Source: Sipunculus nudus (Eukaryota; Annelida; Sipuncula; Golfingiida; Sipunculidae). From it: a DNA stretch of 64,000 nt. The translations under genes were made by a program, and so were the position numbers. Position 1 is the first letter of the stretch; every line of letters starts with the position of its first letter. Positions 31,201-41,560 of the stretch are shown here, piece after piece. The notes beneath the pieces were generated by a model. The model saw only the letters and a program-made list of their open reading frames with translations. It was not told the origin of the DNA and searched no databases. The stretch is taken from NCBI GenBank assembly GCA_026874595.1, contig CM049313.1, positions 14,939,508 to 15,003,507 of the forward strand, read 5' to 3'.

Positions 31201-34200
31201 AGCAATTATAGCCCGTTATTTCAATGCTCAAATATTTCAAACATATTTTACAGCGCTGACTTATAACTTGCTAGATATATGCAGTGTAAGCTCCCCGATC
31301 TAGACCTATACACACAAAATGGTAACACATTTGAACTTTCCCGCGCTCCTCTTTTTCGAAGCAGCCCGAACTAGCTCATGCTTTAATGCCGTAAATTTGA
31401 CAAAATATAATTCATTGTTACTGATTTTAACAGTCATCCATAAATTAATTTAATTATGAATTATACAATGGCCATAATGCATATGTGCCCGAAAATATGT
31501 CCTTGACCACAAAGGAGGTAAATATGTGAACGTAATACTTCACAAGACCATGGGCGTAAATATTCAAATGTATAAACTTCTATTGGGACAAACTTTCAAA
31601 ACGCATCGATATTGTTCCTGGAAAAATTCAGCTCACAGGTATGTCGGCGAGCAGGACGAGCCTAAATCATGCAGAGTTACAGAAAACGCACGTCAGTTCA
31701 TGCCGTGTTCTGGTAAACAGGGTTATATAAATGCTGGCTTGTTTAGAAATCACTGAAGCATCTTCTGTACACCAACTCACACGCAAATATTTATTTCAAA
31801 TTCCAGTTTCAAGCACGTGTCCAAATATACCTATCGCATTTTCAACAACTTTTATTGGTACGAGCCCTGTAATCCTTGTGTGCCTGAGTCAAGCCAAACA
31901 ATTATCTTTTTACATGCTGTCAATATTCATATACATAAATATACATGAACCTGCATAGCAAACATGAAACTGAAAAAAAAGATGCTAGAGTATTATATTA
32001 GGACCAAACTCTTTCATGATTAAGTCATTGTTTTACGGAATTTCTTCTACTTTATATGCATTGTCGACAAACACTGCGCGTCGTTACTTTCAGTTTCCAA
32101 CAAAGTCAATGCGCATCCACCCACATGCAGAAACTGCAGAGATTTACATGATTTAGGGAAAGTGTACAGCAAAGGAAAATACCATAAAATTGGTGATTAA
32201 CTGGAGCGCAACTTTTGAGTCCCCTTTCACACCACCGAAACTTGTGAACGTGTGTCTTCTGATTCAGATTTATTTTGTTTCCCCCAGTGAAATACACCGC
32301 AGGTGCCCCCATGATCATGAGACCAATGGTAGTCTGAACATGCTGATGATGTGTGAAATGCAGTTAAATACGGAAACAAGCTTTGAAAAATTTAGCTACT
32401 TTCAGGTTTATGGTATCCATTTATTTGCCTCCTTCACGATTCAAAATTTTGTTAAGTTTCTGTGAAACAAAAAGTAAGCCTTTGTAAGACCTATACTCTA
32501 AAATGTAAGAAAAGTAGGACTTTTTAAGGCCTTATTTTTGCAAAATGAAAAGTAAGACTTTGTAAGACTTCGTAAGACCGCGCACGAACCCTGCATTGGA
32601 CAGCAACTAAATAGTGTAGGTGCCTTTTTGTACTGCATGACGAATAAAACATGTAGCTGGATGCAGCTGGCATCCGATGTTGTTATTAATCTCCTAAATT
32701 CATATCAAGTAAGATATTTTTTTAGAAGTTTATTTCACATTTTCCTTTTTCTGCCCTTGTAACAAAAAAGGTCTGTTTTTCCTTCCCAATAGGAATCACA
32801 AAAACCTGGTGGACAGGGATATTAGGGAGAACTTTCATTTTAAAAAAGATGAAAAGATCACAATGAAATTTGGTAAAAAAAATAACCACATGTGTGACAT
32901 ATAGGTAATTTTTTTAGATATTTTTATTGATACTGAATATGCACATGTAAATCACATAATACAGGCATCAATGGGGTTGAGTGCAAGCTACTTAAAGCTT
33001 ACCTTGACTCTTTCCCAAATTTTTTCCACTAACAATATACAATGGCAGTATTCAGAGTGTTTGGATGAGATTGAGCTTAGGTGAGGTAGGGTGGTATGGA
33101 TGTTGGGTAAATGAAGGCAATTTGTAAATTTTCTCAGTAATAATGGAAGAAATCGTTCATTTGTATTTTTTTAATTGATAAGTTGGAAGACAAATATTTA
33201 AAATTGTTTTTGTGTCATCTATGTTTCAGGTCCTAGTATATAAGGTATTCATGAATTATGAATATCACTTTTATGGGGAAAATATGGTGGGGAATATTAT
33301 ATTTTGAACCTATTTGTGCCTCCTATGTATTAAGATACTGATTAAAAATTTCTTCATTTCTGGTGTGGTTTGCATAGGGATTTCCATAAAAAAGTTCTTC
33401 TACAGGTATATTTGGGGGGAGATGTTTACTTCTAAGAGTTGACATGGAGGTGACACTGCAGTAGGTAATGTTCTGCGTTTTCTGTTTTGAATCCACATTG
33501 GCATTTTGAGTCATTTGATAGGTGGGTTCTAAATAAATCATGGTTTAGATTACTGCACTGTGTTCTTAGCCATGTGTGAATTATCTGGGCTCTTCTTAAT
33601 AATATTTAATTATGTATATGTATATGAAATTTAACAACCTTGGTTGTAGCGGAGATTGTCAAAATGAAATATGAGCTGGTCAGCCTCAAGGAAACACTCC
33701 AGTCCAGGTACACAAAAAGATGGGTAGGCAAGCAGTCCCTGGTTCTCCTGGTGGAAGTGGTTATCTGAGTGATACACAATGAAAAACCTGTAAAACTGAA
33801 AGAAATACAATAATCACATCATCCTTTATTGACTACAGAACTTAGTTCTGAAAAGTAATGACACAGAAAACTAGTAAAATGGGGGTTATGGTCTTAAAAC
33901 ATCTAAGACTGATTATATATTAGTAACAGCCCTAGAACATCATCTCGTATTTATTCATTTACACCACTGAATGGCCCTTACCATGCTGTCAAACAGAAAA
34001 TTTTAGATATCGTACATACATAAAAAAAGTAATATTTAGTTTTATTTTGTTTTTCCCCAGCTGAAACAACTTACAGTCTGTCTAGGGTAAGCCTCACCTG
34101 CATTTAAATCATTTGCTGCAGTCTGAGTTGCGTCTGTCTGTGCTGTGTCTGTACAAGCAGAATCTGAATGCTCATCATGTGATGTATCATGTGACAGTTC

Positions 34201-34656
34201 ATGTGACTTATCAGCACCTTTAGTTACAGCATGAAAACAGATCTTTTTCTCTGAAGAGTGCAAGCTATTCTGGTTCTTTTGTTCTGTTTGAACACCAGTC
34301 CTGGCAACTGATTCTGTTGTCATAACAACAGTTCCTGCAGCATCCTGTCCAGGGCTTGGATTGACCCCATTACATTTTGTTTCCATTCCAGTCTTCTGAA
34401 TATTCTCAGCATCAGACTGCCCAGTGCTGTCAACCAGTAAAGCACTGTCATAGTTGGACTCTGTTTGTTCAGTTTCATTAACAGTATTTTCCATGAGATG
34501 GGCTGTTTCCAGGTGAGTTTCCAGAGATTTTTGTGTACCTGGCTGATCTGGACTATTAGTTTCACTGACTCCATTTTCAATCAGACACACCGTGTCAGTA
34601 TCATCAGCCTTCTCGCTACTTGCTCTGACAGCCTGTCCCTTGTTGCAGTTACTCAT
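21131..34656 (-). CDS. Phospholipid scramblase-family protein, 8 coding exons, 429 aa
   Basis: A protein of the scramblase (PLSCR, Tubby-like beta-barrel) family. Members move phospholipids between membrane leaflets in response to Ca2+ or act in signalling; the role here is inferred from family only. Exons, 5' to 3': 34656-34075, 33795-33639, 27292-27218, 26967-26772, 26169-26082, 23739-23637, 23138-23080, 21160-21131. All phases match. Residues 1-194 are acidic, polar and probably disordered. The barrel starts around CVPGLECFLEADQLIF (like PPGLEYLxxIDQ), includes a Cys cluster CMCCGINWHWCKRC, and ends FPLDLDVRFKAILVASVFCV then HWVYDGRNR, matching the family's Ca2+ segment and C-terminal helix. 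The second Cys cluster of vertebrate PLSCRs is missing and the Ca2+ motif is altered (SRQDYGLTFPLD). The body of the family is recognised; the paralogue is not. Confidence 0.88.
21940..22470. mobile_element. Tc1/mariner-like MITE, ~530 bp
   Basis: Ends TACAGTGGAACCTCTCC and, inverted, TACAGTGGAACCTCCTAA. Inner blocks such as GGCACCTCT recur in both halves. It contains a (TA)n tract of about 54 bp (22226-22279). The termini match the ~184-bp element at 16695-16878. Confidence 0.7.
22226..22279. repeat. (TA)n microsatellite
   Basis: About 27 TA units inside the MITE. Confidence 0.95.
23080..23138 (-). CDS. Scramblase exon 7: conserved FPLDLDV and hydrophobic helix
   Basis: Acceptor ctttcag|TCCCACTT, donor TGTGTG|gtaagt. 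It encodes FPLDLDVRFKAILVASVFCV, the most conserved C-terminal stretch of scramblases (FPLDLDVxxKAxxxGAxFLIDxxxFE). Confidence 0.92.
23637..23739 (-). CDS. Scramblase exon 6
   Basis: Acceptor gctgtag|ATCTATACG, donor ACAT|gtaagt (phase 1). It encodes IYTSDLENELGRLGRRWRGI and MFELARSRQDYGLT, corresponding to the family's 'VGxIxKxWxGxxxExFTDADxFGxxF' segment. Confidence 0.85.
23975..24388 (-). mobile_element. tRNA-headed SINE, minus-strand copy
   Basis: Read on the minus strand it begins TTTTTGTGGCTCAGGGGTAG (box A) with box B near GTTAGAATCTCAGCC. It then follows the copy at 57061 throughout (ATGGGAAGGC, TGGGTGCGTAACTG, TTATATCCTAG, GCATTAAAAAAAATG) to an A-rich tail at 23975-23990. Flanks share TTGGAG, a possible short target duplication. 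Box B has a base change (GGTTCGAATC to AGTTAGAATC), so it is probably an old copy. Confidence 0.8.
24389..26081 (-). other. Scramblase intron 5, remainder
   Basis: Includes a two-copy ~60-bp repeat around 24905-24995 with ATTTGCATAT in each copy. The stretch at about 25000-25400 is less AT-rich, and I could not recognise it. Confidence 0.45.
26082..26169 (-). CDS. Scramblase exon 5
   Basis: Acceptor gtttcag|ACATACC, donor CTAGAG|gtaaat (phase 0). It encodes HTFFVQEFQVLDAQENEILT and MRGAPQDLE, like the family strand pair FxIQNxxxxxVLKIxGP. The following Cys-rich segment of the family is absent. Confidence 0.82.
26772..26967 (-). CDS. Scramblase exon 4: barrel core with Cys cluster
   Basis: Acceptor atttcag|AACCCC, donor CGAAA|gtgagt (phase 2). 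It encodes FLYRIYNKHKQEVMQVYNPG, GALCMCCGINWHWCKRCHFQ and APVGCILGFV. This matches the scramblase pattern LxIxDxxxQEVxxxxRP...CC...xVxAPPGxxIGxV. The Cys cluster is the counterpart of the palmitoylated cluster in vertebrate PLSCR1. Confidence 0.88.
27218..27292 (-). CDS. Scramblase exon 3
   Basis: Acceptor tttgtag|AGTTC, donor CAAG|gtaatt. It encodes EFSDTAVARREVIDVTKRVV and VHAEQ. Placed by phase (1 in, 1 out) and by order. This part of the family is variable. Confidence 0.75.
27525..27682. repeat. 20-bp tandem array
   Basis: Eight units of CATCATATTGGTATCATCAG with small changes, in scramblase intron 2. Open frames across it are repeat artefacts. Confidence 0.95.
27885..29069. repeat. 46-bp minisatellite, left block
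   Basis: About 25 units based on CCATTGGACAGCAACTAAAT, AGTGTAGGTGGCCCAGTGTA and AGTGTT. Shorter units lacking GGACAG- or -GC occur near 28360, 28400, 28725, 28770 and 28900. The array continues at 29600-29848 and 32594-32625 after two insertions. Confidence 0.95.
29070..29599. mobile_element. PIF/Harbinger-like MITE, 530 bp, nested in minisatellite
   Basis: Left end GGGCCCTTTTCCATGCG; right end inverted GGCCCCTTTTCCATGCG (16 of 17 match). Flanked by TAA at 29067-29069 and 29600-29602. The surrounding array shows the empty site (AGTGTAAGTGTT), so the TAA duplication is exact. A 3-bp TAA/TWA duplication with G-rich ends is the rule for PIF/Harbinger elements. Inside are a second copy of the end (CCCTTTTCCATGCACGCGG), a ~37-bp direct duplication near 29235-29300 and a short (TA)n. 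No transposase is seen. Confidence 0.75.
29600..29848. repeat. 46-bp minisatellite, middle block
   Basis: About five further units of the same array between the two insertions. One carries an extra TTTAAG near 29728. Confidence 0.95.
29849..32593. mobile_element. CAGGG-ended DNA transposon, 2745 bp, nested in minisatellite
   Basis: Left end CAGGGTTCTTGCGC, right end inverted CAGGGTTCGTGCGC. Subterminal regions on both sides contain repeated (A)GTAAGAC motifs in inverted orientation. The array gives the empty site (TTCCATTGGACAGC), so the duplication CATTG (29844-29848 and 32594-32598) is exact and 5 bp long. Inside, about 30500-30740 and 30780-31015 are diverged copies of each other. The longest frames are 60-121 codons without recognisable transposase motifs, so it looks non-autonomous or decayed. 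The ends resemble hAT elements, but the usual hAT duplication is 8 bp. Confidence 0.75.
32594..32625. repeat. 46-bp minisatellite, right edge
   Basis: The remaining partial unit CATTGGACAGCAACTAAATA, then GTGTAGGTGCC, after which unique intron sequence begins. Confidence 0.9.
32626..33638 (-). other. Scramblase intron 2, right part
   Basis: About 1 kb of AT-rich DNA. A G/T-rich block of normal composition lies near 33060-33100. No gene feature is recognised. Confidence 0.45.
33639..33795 (-). CDS. Scramblase exon 2: start of barrel domain
   Basis: The acceptor is ctttcag|TTTTACAGG. It encodes FYRFFIVYHSDNHFHQENQG and then FCVPGLECFLEADQLIFHFD, the family's GLxxxxxxDxxxI start. The donor is CCAAG|gttgtt, a weak GT site, but the phase (1) fits exon 3. 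Confidence 0.85.
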
Positions 34657-34670
34657 CTTTTATTCTCCTG
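34075..34670 (-). CDS. Scramblase exon 1: acidic N-terminal extension
   Basis: The acceptor ttccag precedes GAGAATAAAAG and the ATG at 34656. It encodes 194 residues rich in Ser, Thr, Asp, Glu, Gln and Asn (MSNCNKGQAVRASSEKADDT at the start), with no recognisable domain. An open frame runs on to 34042, but I end the exon at 34075 (CAGACT|gtaagt) because this gives the phase 0 needed by the next exon. The stronger-looking donor at 34099/34098 (GCAG|gtgagg) gives phase 1 and breaks the join. The bases before the ATG are 5'UTR. Confidence 0.75.
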
Positions 34671-37600
34671 GAAAATAATAATACAAAATAAATGGTTATA
34701 AATGCAAATCGCCACCTAGAAGCACTATTGCTCTTAGGCATAAAAAGAGTATAACAAGATATATATTATATTGCTTCACATGCAAAAATGAAATTGGTAA
34801 ATAATTTTTTACAAAGCTTTACCTTTGACAGGTATAATGTCACTTGTATTACACCAGACCAGTTGTTATAGGATTTTTTACTCTCTTGCATTATTAACCA
34901 TGTGCAGTTGAAAGATTCTGTTATAGTTTCAATTTTCTTATGTTCCTCACACTGCAGTTATACACTGTTGTCAACCCAGATATCTTTTCATGGAACTGCT
35001 ACTTGGTATAACAAGATTTTCTGGGGTTCTCTACAGTAAAAACTCACCTAACAACCATCTGAGTTAAGTGACTACTACAAAATAACGACCATTTTTTCAT
35101 GGTCCCTATTCTCTTTTGCTGTGTATATCAGACCTTGCTTAGACAACCACCTCGAAAATGTTACCACTTTAGCAAGGTCCAATAGGTGGTCATAATTTTA
35201 AGGATTCACTCTTTATTTTGCTTTTCAAAATTCAGACCAATTTCTGAACACACTCAAACATTTATCAAGAGAATGCCTCTTTTGAAATGTGTTTTCTGTA
35301 GGTTTTTTGTGGGCCTGTTGTGGAACAGAATGCACTAACATTACACATTTGCAGTCATGATTCTACAACAGACATAGGCTTATAGTAAAAGATAGAAGTA
35401 AAAGGCAGTAATTCAATTACTTTTCATCAGTTAATAGGCAATAATAGATAATAGGCAGTCCATAAATGTTGAATAATAGTAAAAGTAATAGTAATAGGCA
35501 GATAAGTAATAGATTTAATACTTAAAACTATTACCAGCCTGTGTGGGGTCTGAGTGCAAGTCAGCAGCAACACTGATAGGGCCGAGGCTGAGGTGTACTG
35601 GCATGCTTTCATGCTTTTCATACACTTAAAGTGGCACAGGCACATCCTGGGGCATGATGTTCTCACTAACAACAATAGCACAGGACGACTGCATTGTTGG
35701 TACATCACTGTAGCTGTTTTCCCTGGATACTCATACCGGTAGCTCCTTACAATCTAAGTACAGTACAACCATGCCCTTGGATGTTTGTATATTTATAAGC
35801 AACTGAAAGTCCGGTCAGAACCCAGTCAGGCAGAAACCAAAGGTTAACTCATACCTGGGGATTGTTTCCAAACTAAAAATTGTTGCTAAAACTGTAACTG
35901 TTTCTTTTTACACAAATCTGTGACTATTTCTTATACAAACTTGTGCAATTCTTCTGTGACTTTTTTCCCACCCAAAAATTGTGACTATATTTCCTTCCTG
36001 TGACATATTTCTTGGAATCATATTGTCACCAGTCAAAAAGGAACACTCAATGGAAACCTTGTTTGCCTTGTTTTATAAACATAACTCACCTTCCAGATGA
36101 AACTAGATGACAACTGTGAAACATCCTTAATAATGCTGAAGTACATTTGATTTTTGGCAGAAAATTAAAGTTAAATGTAATCGAAGTTAGTGTTTCTTTC
36201 AAAGTAGTTTCTGCAACTGCATTCAGTTGTAATTTAAATTTTGTTAAATTACAAATGATTTTCAGTTATGTGAAACAGATAAATAATAATAATCAAAGAA
36301 ATTCAATACAAAATATTTTTGTTCATTTTTTTGTGTATTTTACCTGTTTTTATTGAACCTGTAATAGTTAAAAGTAAAAGGAGTAAAGTATTAGTAAAAG
36401 TCACCTTCTATTTCTGGTTCATAATCAGCAGAGCCTCTCATAAAGTTATACTGCTGGGGAGGGGGGGGGGGGTTTGTTTGCTCTATATGCACCCAGACTA
36501 GTTATCTTTCTTGTGTGCTGGGGGCCTGTTCTTGAATGTGTCCAATTCGATACAAGGGGTAATTTCTACTGGTAAGTTGTTCCACTGTTTAATTGCCTTG
36601 GATAGAATGAGTTTTTCTACTATTCTGTTTCTGCTGGTAGGATTTTTAATTTATTTTTGGCTTGGCTTGTTTGGCTGTCAGCGTTAGTTATTATGCCTTT
36701 GATGGGAATGGCTACCAGGTCATGTAGCCCCCTGCAGCAACCAAACATCTAGCACTGTTAACGGACGACTGTTTTGTCGCCTCCCAATATATAGAGATAA
36801 GTGGTATTTGAACATGATACAGTCATATTTTTTTGGAAAAGGCAGTATTATCAGTTTCACAGATAGGGTAACATTAAAACTTCTTCAACATGGCAAAAGT
36901 ATCTTATTTTAAATACAACTGCAATATATTGAGAACTGTCAGTGCATTTTACTTTAGTTATTATGTATTTTGGTCCAAAAAAGACACAGGTTGACTGCTC
37001 ATAACCACCATGGCAGAAGCAGTAAGAATGCATACGTGGCAGTGACAATGCTTATGAACTGGTCCCATTTTATAAGGGTTATAGACATATTTAAATAGGA
37101 ATTTATACAATAAGCTTATCATAGCAGAATTCTGTCCTTTAAAAAATGAGATACCCAAGATACTGATGGGTTATCTCCCTTTTATAGACACAGATCATAC
37201 CGAGTTTAGAATCCTTCCCAAGTTCATACAGGGGGCAGTGACTAAAATGTACTCTCAGATATATTTATCAGTTTAGTCACCGCTGGTGGCAACAGGTCAT
37301 GTAGTACTTGAAATAACAGTACAAGTCTGAGGTCTTGGTGTCTTGACTCCAGTGAGTTCCATTTGATATCCTGTAGTACTGATGTAGCACTGCTGTATTT
37401 GGAATAGTTGTGGGATATGAACTGTGCTGCTTTGCGTTGTATCCTCTCTAATTTTTCTTTTTGTTTTACCAGATGAAGGATCCCTCAAAGGTAGGGCTGA
37501 AACGGGTACATAATTTTGGACTCGAGTACCCGATAGGCATTACCAAACCCGGACTTGAGTACTTGTTACCATTACACGCTGTAAAGTTAAACAGACATCT

Positions 37601-38405
37601 GTTTATCAAAATATACATAAATTTGACTTCGTGACAGCTTGACTTTATCCAAACAATATAGATACTAATATTTATCAGAGTGGAAAAATCCATTTATTCG
37701 AAAGCATATAACTAATAAATGTAAGTCTCTTCGAAATAAACTGTACAGTATGGTTATTACTTCGATAATGAATAAATAGGCCGAGACTGCCAGTAAATAT
37801 GCAGTTATAATTATAATGCATGTACATACACGAGTACTCGAGTCCGAATTTTGGACTCAAGTACTCGGTAAGAGATACCCGGACTCGAGTACTCCTTTCA
37901 GCCCTACTCAAAGGATACTTGAGCAGCATATTCTAATGTAGTTCTAATGAAAAGTATGATATTTCTTTCAGCTGTTTTGGACAACCAGTAAGGTTACTTC
38001 TCAAAAAACCTTTTACTTTTAGGTGAAACATTGAAAATAATAGTTGATAATAATACTATTAATTAATAGGCAAACACCCAAAGAAATAGTAGTATAGACC
38101 CTATTCTTGGAACCAGTAACAGGCCCCACCCAATGTCTGTTCTACAATCATTGATATAAGGTGTGACAGGACCCTTGCCTTGGCCTTACTGTGGAATCCA
38201 CAGCTGTGATACTCCAGCTGAGCGAATAGGAATAAAGAATCATGGGACGAGCCAAGGCTTGGTCTAACTTTTCTGTTTTCAAAACAATTGTTTTAACAAC
38301 AGGTGTAGATCGGTTAACAAAAATATATCATCAGCTCGCCCATGTCAACACATTAAAGCAGAAACATGCCTGGTGACATGACAGGTGACCAGGGTTCATA
38401 TTTAC
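34671..38405 (-). other. Scramblase 5'UTR intron (inferred)
   Basis: Between the acceptor at 34671 and the candidate donor at 38405. It contains a MITE-type fragment starting CTACAGTAAAAACTCACC near 35031, a poly-G run at about 36458-36472 and the hAT-type MITE at 37492. The rest shows nothing I can name. Confidence 0.4.
37492..37906. mobile_element. hAT-type MITE with exact 8-bp target duplication
   Basis: The left end TAGGGCTGAAACGGGTAC mirrors the right end, whose reverse complement is TAGGGCTGAAAGGAGTAC. Both continue into GGACTCGAGTA-type repeats. Flanked by CTCAAAGG at 37484-37491 and 37907-37914. An 8-bp duplication with TAGGG ends is characteristic of the hAT superfamily. 415 bp, no coding capacity. 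Confidence 0.88.
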
Positions 38406-38525
38406 CTACTCCAAGTAACATCCCTATCAGTGACGATCTTCTGTCCGGGTGAGATCCATTTTTGTTGTTGACATCTATCACACACACGTGAGCGATAATG
38501 CAGCGCCAGGAAGATGTGCACTGCC
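38406..38525 (-). other. Candidate 5'UTR exon / start region of the scramblase gene
   Basis: On the minus strand a donor GGAGTAG|gtaaat ends at 38406. Just before it is a short upstream frame (ATGGATCTCACCCGG..., 10 codons then TGA). The sequence is less AT-rich than its surroundings. The right limit is a guess. Based only on the donor and on the need for an upstream exon. Confidence 0.3.
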
Positions 38526-38570
38526 ACCTTGTTGTAAGAACGAGTACTACAACAGTGTTGATGGAAAGAA

Positions 38571-38695
38571 GGGGGGGGGGGGGGAAATGACTTCTGCGCT
38601 GATTTTATATATATCAGATATACATTTATTCTATCAAAATTCCCCCCCCCCCCCCACAGGTGAACTTTCAATAAATATACACCCCCCCCCCCCCC
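38571..38695. repeat. G14 run facing two C14 runs
   Basis: G14 at 38571-38584, C14 at 38642-38655 and C14 at 38682-38695. The G run can pair with either C run, giving alternative hairpins with loops of 57 or 97 bases. Confidence 0.9.
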
Positions 38696-38768
38696 GACTC
38701 CCATCCTGCTACCCGGGCGACATGACTAATTATACGTTTTGTCTGTTGGAGACCTTTAAAAATGTTAC

Positions 38769-38777
38769 TATATATAT

Positions 38778-38811
<34 letters not shown>
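38769..38811. repeat. (TA)n microsatellite
   Basis: About 42 bases of TA with one AA interruption. Confidence 0.95.
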
Positions 38812-38819
38812 TTTAGAAC

Positions 38820-40445
38820 AAGTTGTGGTTATGTTGAAACGCAGAATCTGTGTTCACAACAGAGGCACAACTGGGTCTTAGGCCTTGTATGCTTTTTATT
38901 TCTCTTATTTTTATTATTTCTCTCAATTATGGTTTTCTGTCTATCAGTTCTTTTTATTTCATTCTTTGCTTTTATACTATTTTTTTATTTTTTTTTCAAA
39001 TTGAGAAGACGTGACTATATGAAGAACTACGGACGCTTTGTTTAGATTCATTTTAGCGACTGTATTATAACGACTGTGTACTGTGTGACTGCGCACCCAC
39101 ACACCATACAATTCAAATGGAGTCAAAGTGGGGCTTCAGAGATCCGCGCCTTTATAGGTGAAACGCACATTCCGTTTTATCTCCCATACAACATAGTACT
39201 ATTCAAGTACATACAACACAATGAAGAAGACAGCACTAGTTTTGTCATGTCTCTTTAATGTTTCATGAACAAACTGGCTACAGCCGGCTGTTGACGCAAG
39301 TGATGAGATAACAGCACAACCAGGGCAGTTCCGTAAAAACGTCTACATCAAAGCACTCCCTAATCTACAAACCACAACCTGGTGTACTACGCCTACAGTG
39401 TCGCCATCTGGTGGGGGACAGGCTACTATTAAACACACAAAAAGAGTTTGACAGTATACTCTGCAGACACAAGGTGACGCCCCATGTCCAACTGATGAGC
39501 TCAGTGTCATATCAAGAAGAACGTGAATTTAATTTTATCCCCAGCTAAGTCCTGAATGACAAATTGTTAATAAAAAGTATAAGAAGCCACTGGGGCTCAA
39601 ATCAGAGAAGCACAGAGCCACAGGTGGGTATACAAATATGTGTGATAACATTCAAATACAAGTGTCGCACAGCAACTGATGTGACGGATAATTCGTAAAA
39701 TAATACATGTCAATCAAAAACAATCCGGCCCATACTCTCTTTCTTCTGTACTCTGTGTCATTTGAAAAACTGTGCCTGATGTGTCACAAGGTATGTTCAA
39801 ATGAATCACATAAACCTTGGCATGTTTGTGTATGCTTGCGTTACATTTACTGCTCCGTTGTGGTCACTATGGGTTCAAAATATAAATTATAAAATTACGA
39901 TGGAAAAATGTACTTGCTTGGAATAAGGCTACATTAGACTAAAAATTGTTTTAAAATTAAATTTTATGTCCCAAATGCAATAAATATATATTTATATACA
40001 ATTGTCGCAGGTGATTAAATGGGAAACTACCACCATGGATTTGTACAAAATTTTGTCTCATATTCTTGACGGTTTGGGCAATAGCTGTAATCTGACAATG
40101 CATCAACGTTTTAGTCTAGATGGCTCATAAAGCTGCAGCACTATCCTAAATTACTTTTAATGCCACGTATTCAAATCTCTGGCTTTGATTTCCTGCTTTA
40201 ATCCCATTACACATGTCGCGGTAATCTTAATCAAGTGCCGTGTCACAAAGCCTGGCAGACTAAATGGCCTGGGATAACGATCAATGATTTTTCCTCAACA
40301 ATGCCGTGGATAATGATCAATATTGCAGCCCGGTCCACATAAAGGTCACCTCGTCCCTACCTGTAAGCCAGCCACAGCTTCAGAAAATACATCAAAGCTT
40401 TGGTTTCCATGTACTGAAAGCAGCGTCTTTCTATTGACTTCATTA
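38820..40445. other. Intergenic, nothing recognised
   Basis: Between the presumed 5' end of the scramblase gene and the 3' end of p66. A T-rich stretch lies at about 38885-39000. No supported gene. Confidence 0.4.
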
Positions 40446-40446
40446 A

Positions 40447-40449
<3 letters not shown>

Positions 40450-40510
<61 letters not shown>
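40450..40510. repeat. (TA)n microsatellite
   Basis: Sixty bases of uninterrupted TA. Confidence 0.97.
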
Positions 40511-40515
<5 letters not shown>

Positions 40516-41560
40516 CTATTAACCACAAATGCATCAAAACATCAAAGACCTGAGAAAAATATTTTAAAACTTTTTTTTTAAATTCCTGAATTCCTAATAT
40601 TGTTTTGGTTCCAAATTATACGATTTACCAATCCCAGGAGAGCCAAAGTAAAGCAAGATCTACATATTTCAATCTAAGTTAATATATGAAAGAAAGATTA
40701 GGACATGGCTCAAAATTATATTTGATGCAAGATTACACTGATATATAAAACAGTGGTTTCATGTATAACACAGTTGCCCCCTATATCAGAATTAATCGCA
40801 ATTTGAGTTTTAATTAGCCTGTCCACCCACCAGTGGTTTAAAGCACAGATCTACCACTTGATTATATACATTATACACAATATTGTAGTACATCTGTAAA
40901 AATATAAATAGTCAAAGTCCTCTTCCACTTAACTATAGTCAGATATACGACAATCACTGTTGTCAACCATACAGAGGTTATATACAGGAATAAATACATC
41001 AATTTTCCTTTCCACAGTTTTATCATGATACAAATACAATGTTTCTCTTTCTAGTATTCAATCTCAATGAAAATTACAGGAAATAATTACTTTTGTTTAC
41101 CTCTAAACACACAGAGAACAAATCCAAGGGGAGCTGCTTGTCAGAACTGTGCCTTATCAGAAGTTCTGTGAAGGGAATCTGAACATTATATAACTTTATT
41201 GCATGTCCTGGACTGATTTATGGTTTATCACACTGGAACCTTTTCTATGACCACCCCTCTGAAGCAGACACCAGTATATTTAGTTGAAGCCCATGCAGAT
41301 GTCAGGAAAGTTGGTAAAAACATGGCCAACAGATCCATCATGACACCCAACAGATTGAATCAAAAAGGACAAGGGCAAGTTTCACCTCGGACAAACATAC
41401 ATTTATATAGGATTTAATTTGTACACACTCAGATGAGAAACCCCACTCATTGCTACCATGCATATTCAAGAGGCCTGAAGTAAAGGTGTGGAGACATGGA
41501 AATAGCGGTATCCTCATCTGTGTTTGTTTATCTAAAGGTTCAATTCTTTCACACCCCATA

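Noticed and set aside
30137-31240. Transposase fragments inside the 2745-bp element
   Set aside because: The frames are short, in conflicting phases, partly antisense to a duplicated segment, and show no zinc finger, THAP or DDE motif that I can recognise.
34042-34656. 204-codon single-exon gene on the minus strand
   Set aside because: It has an upstream acceptor and an in-phase donor at 34075 joining it to scramblase exons, so the last residues to 34042 are intron.
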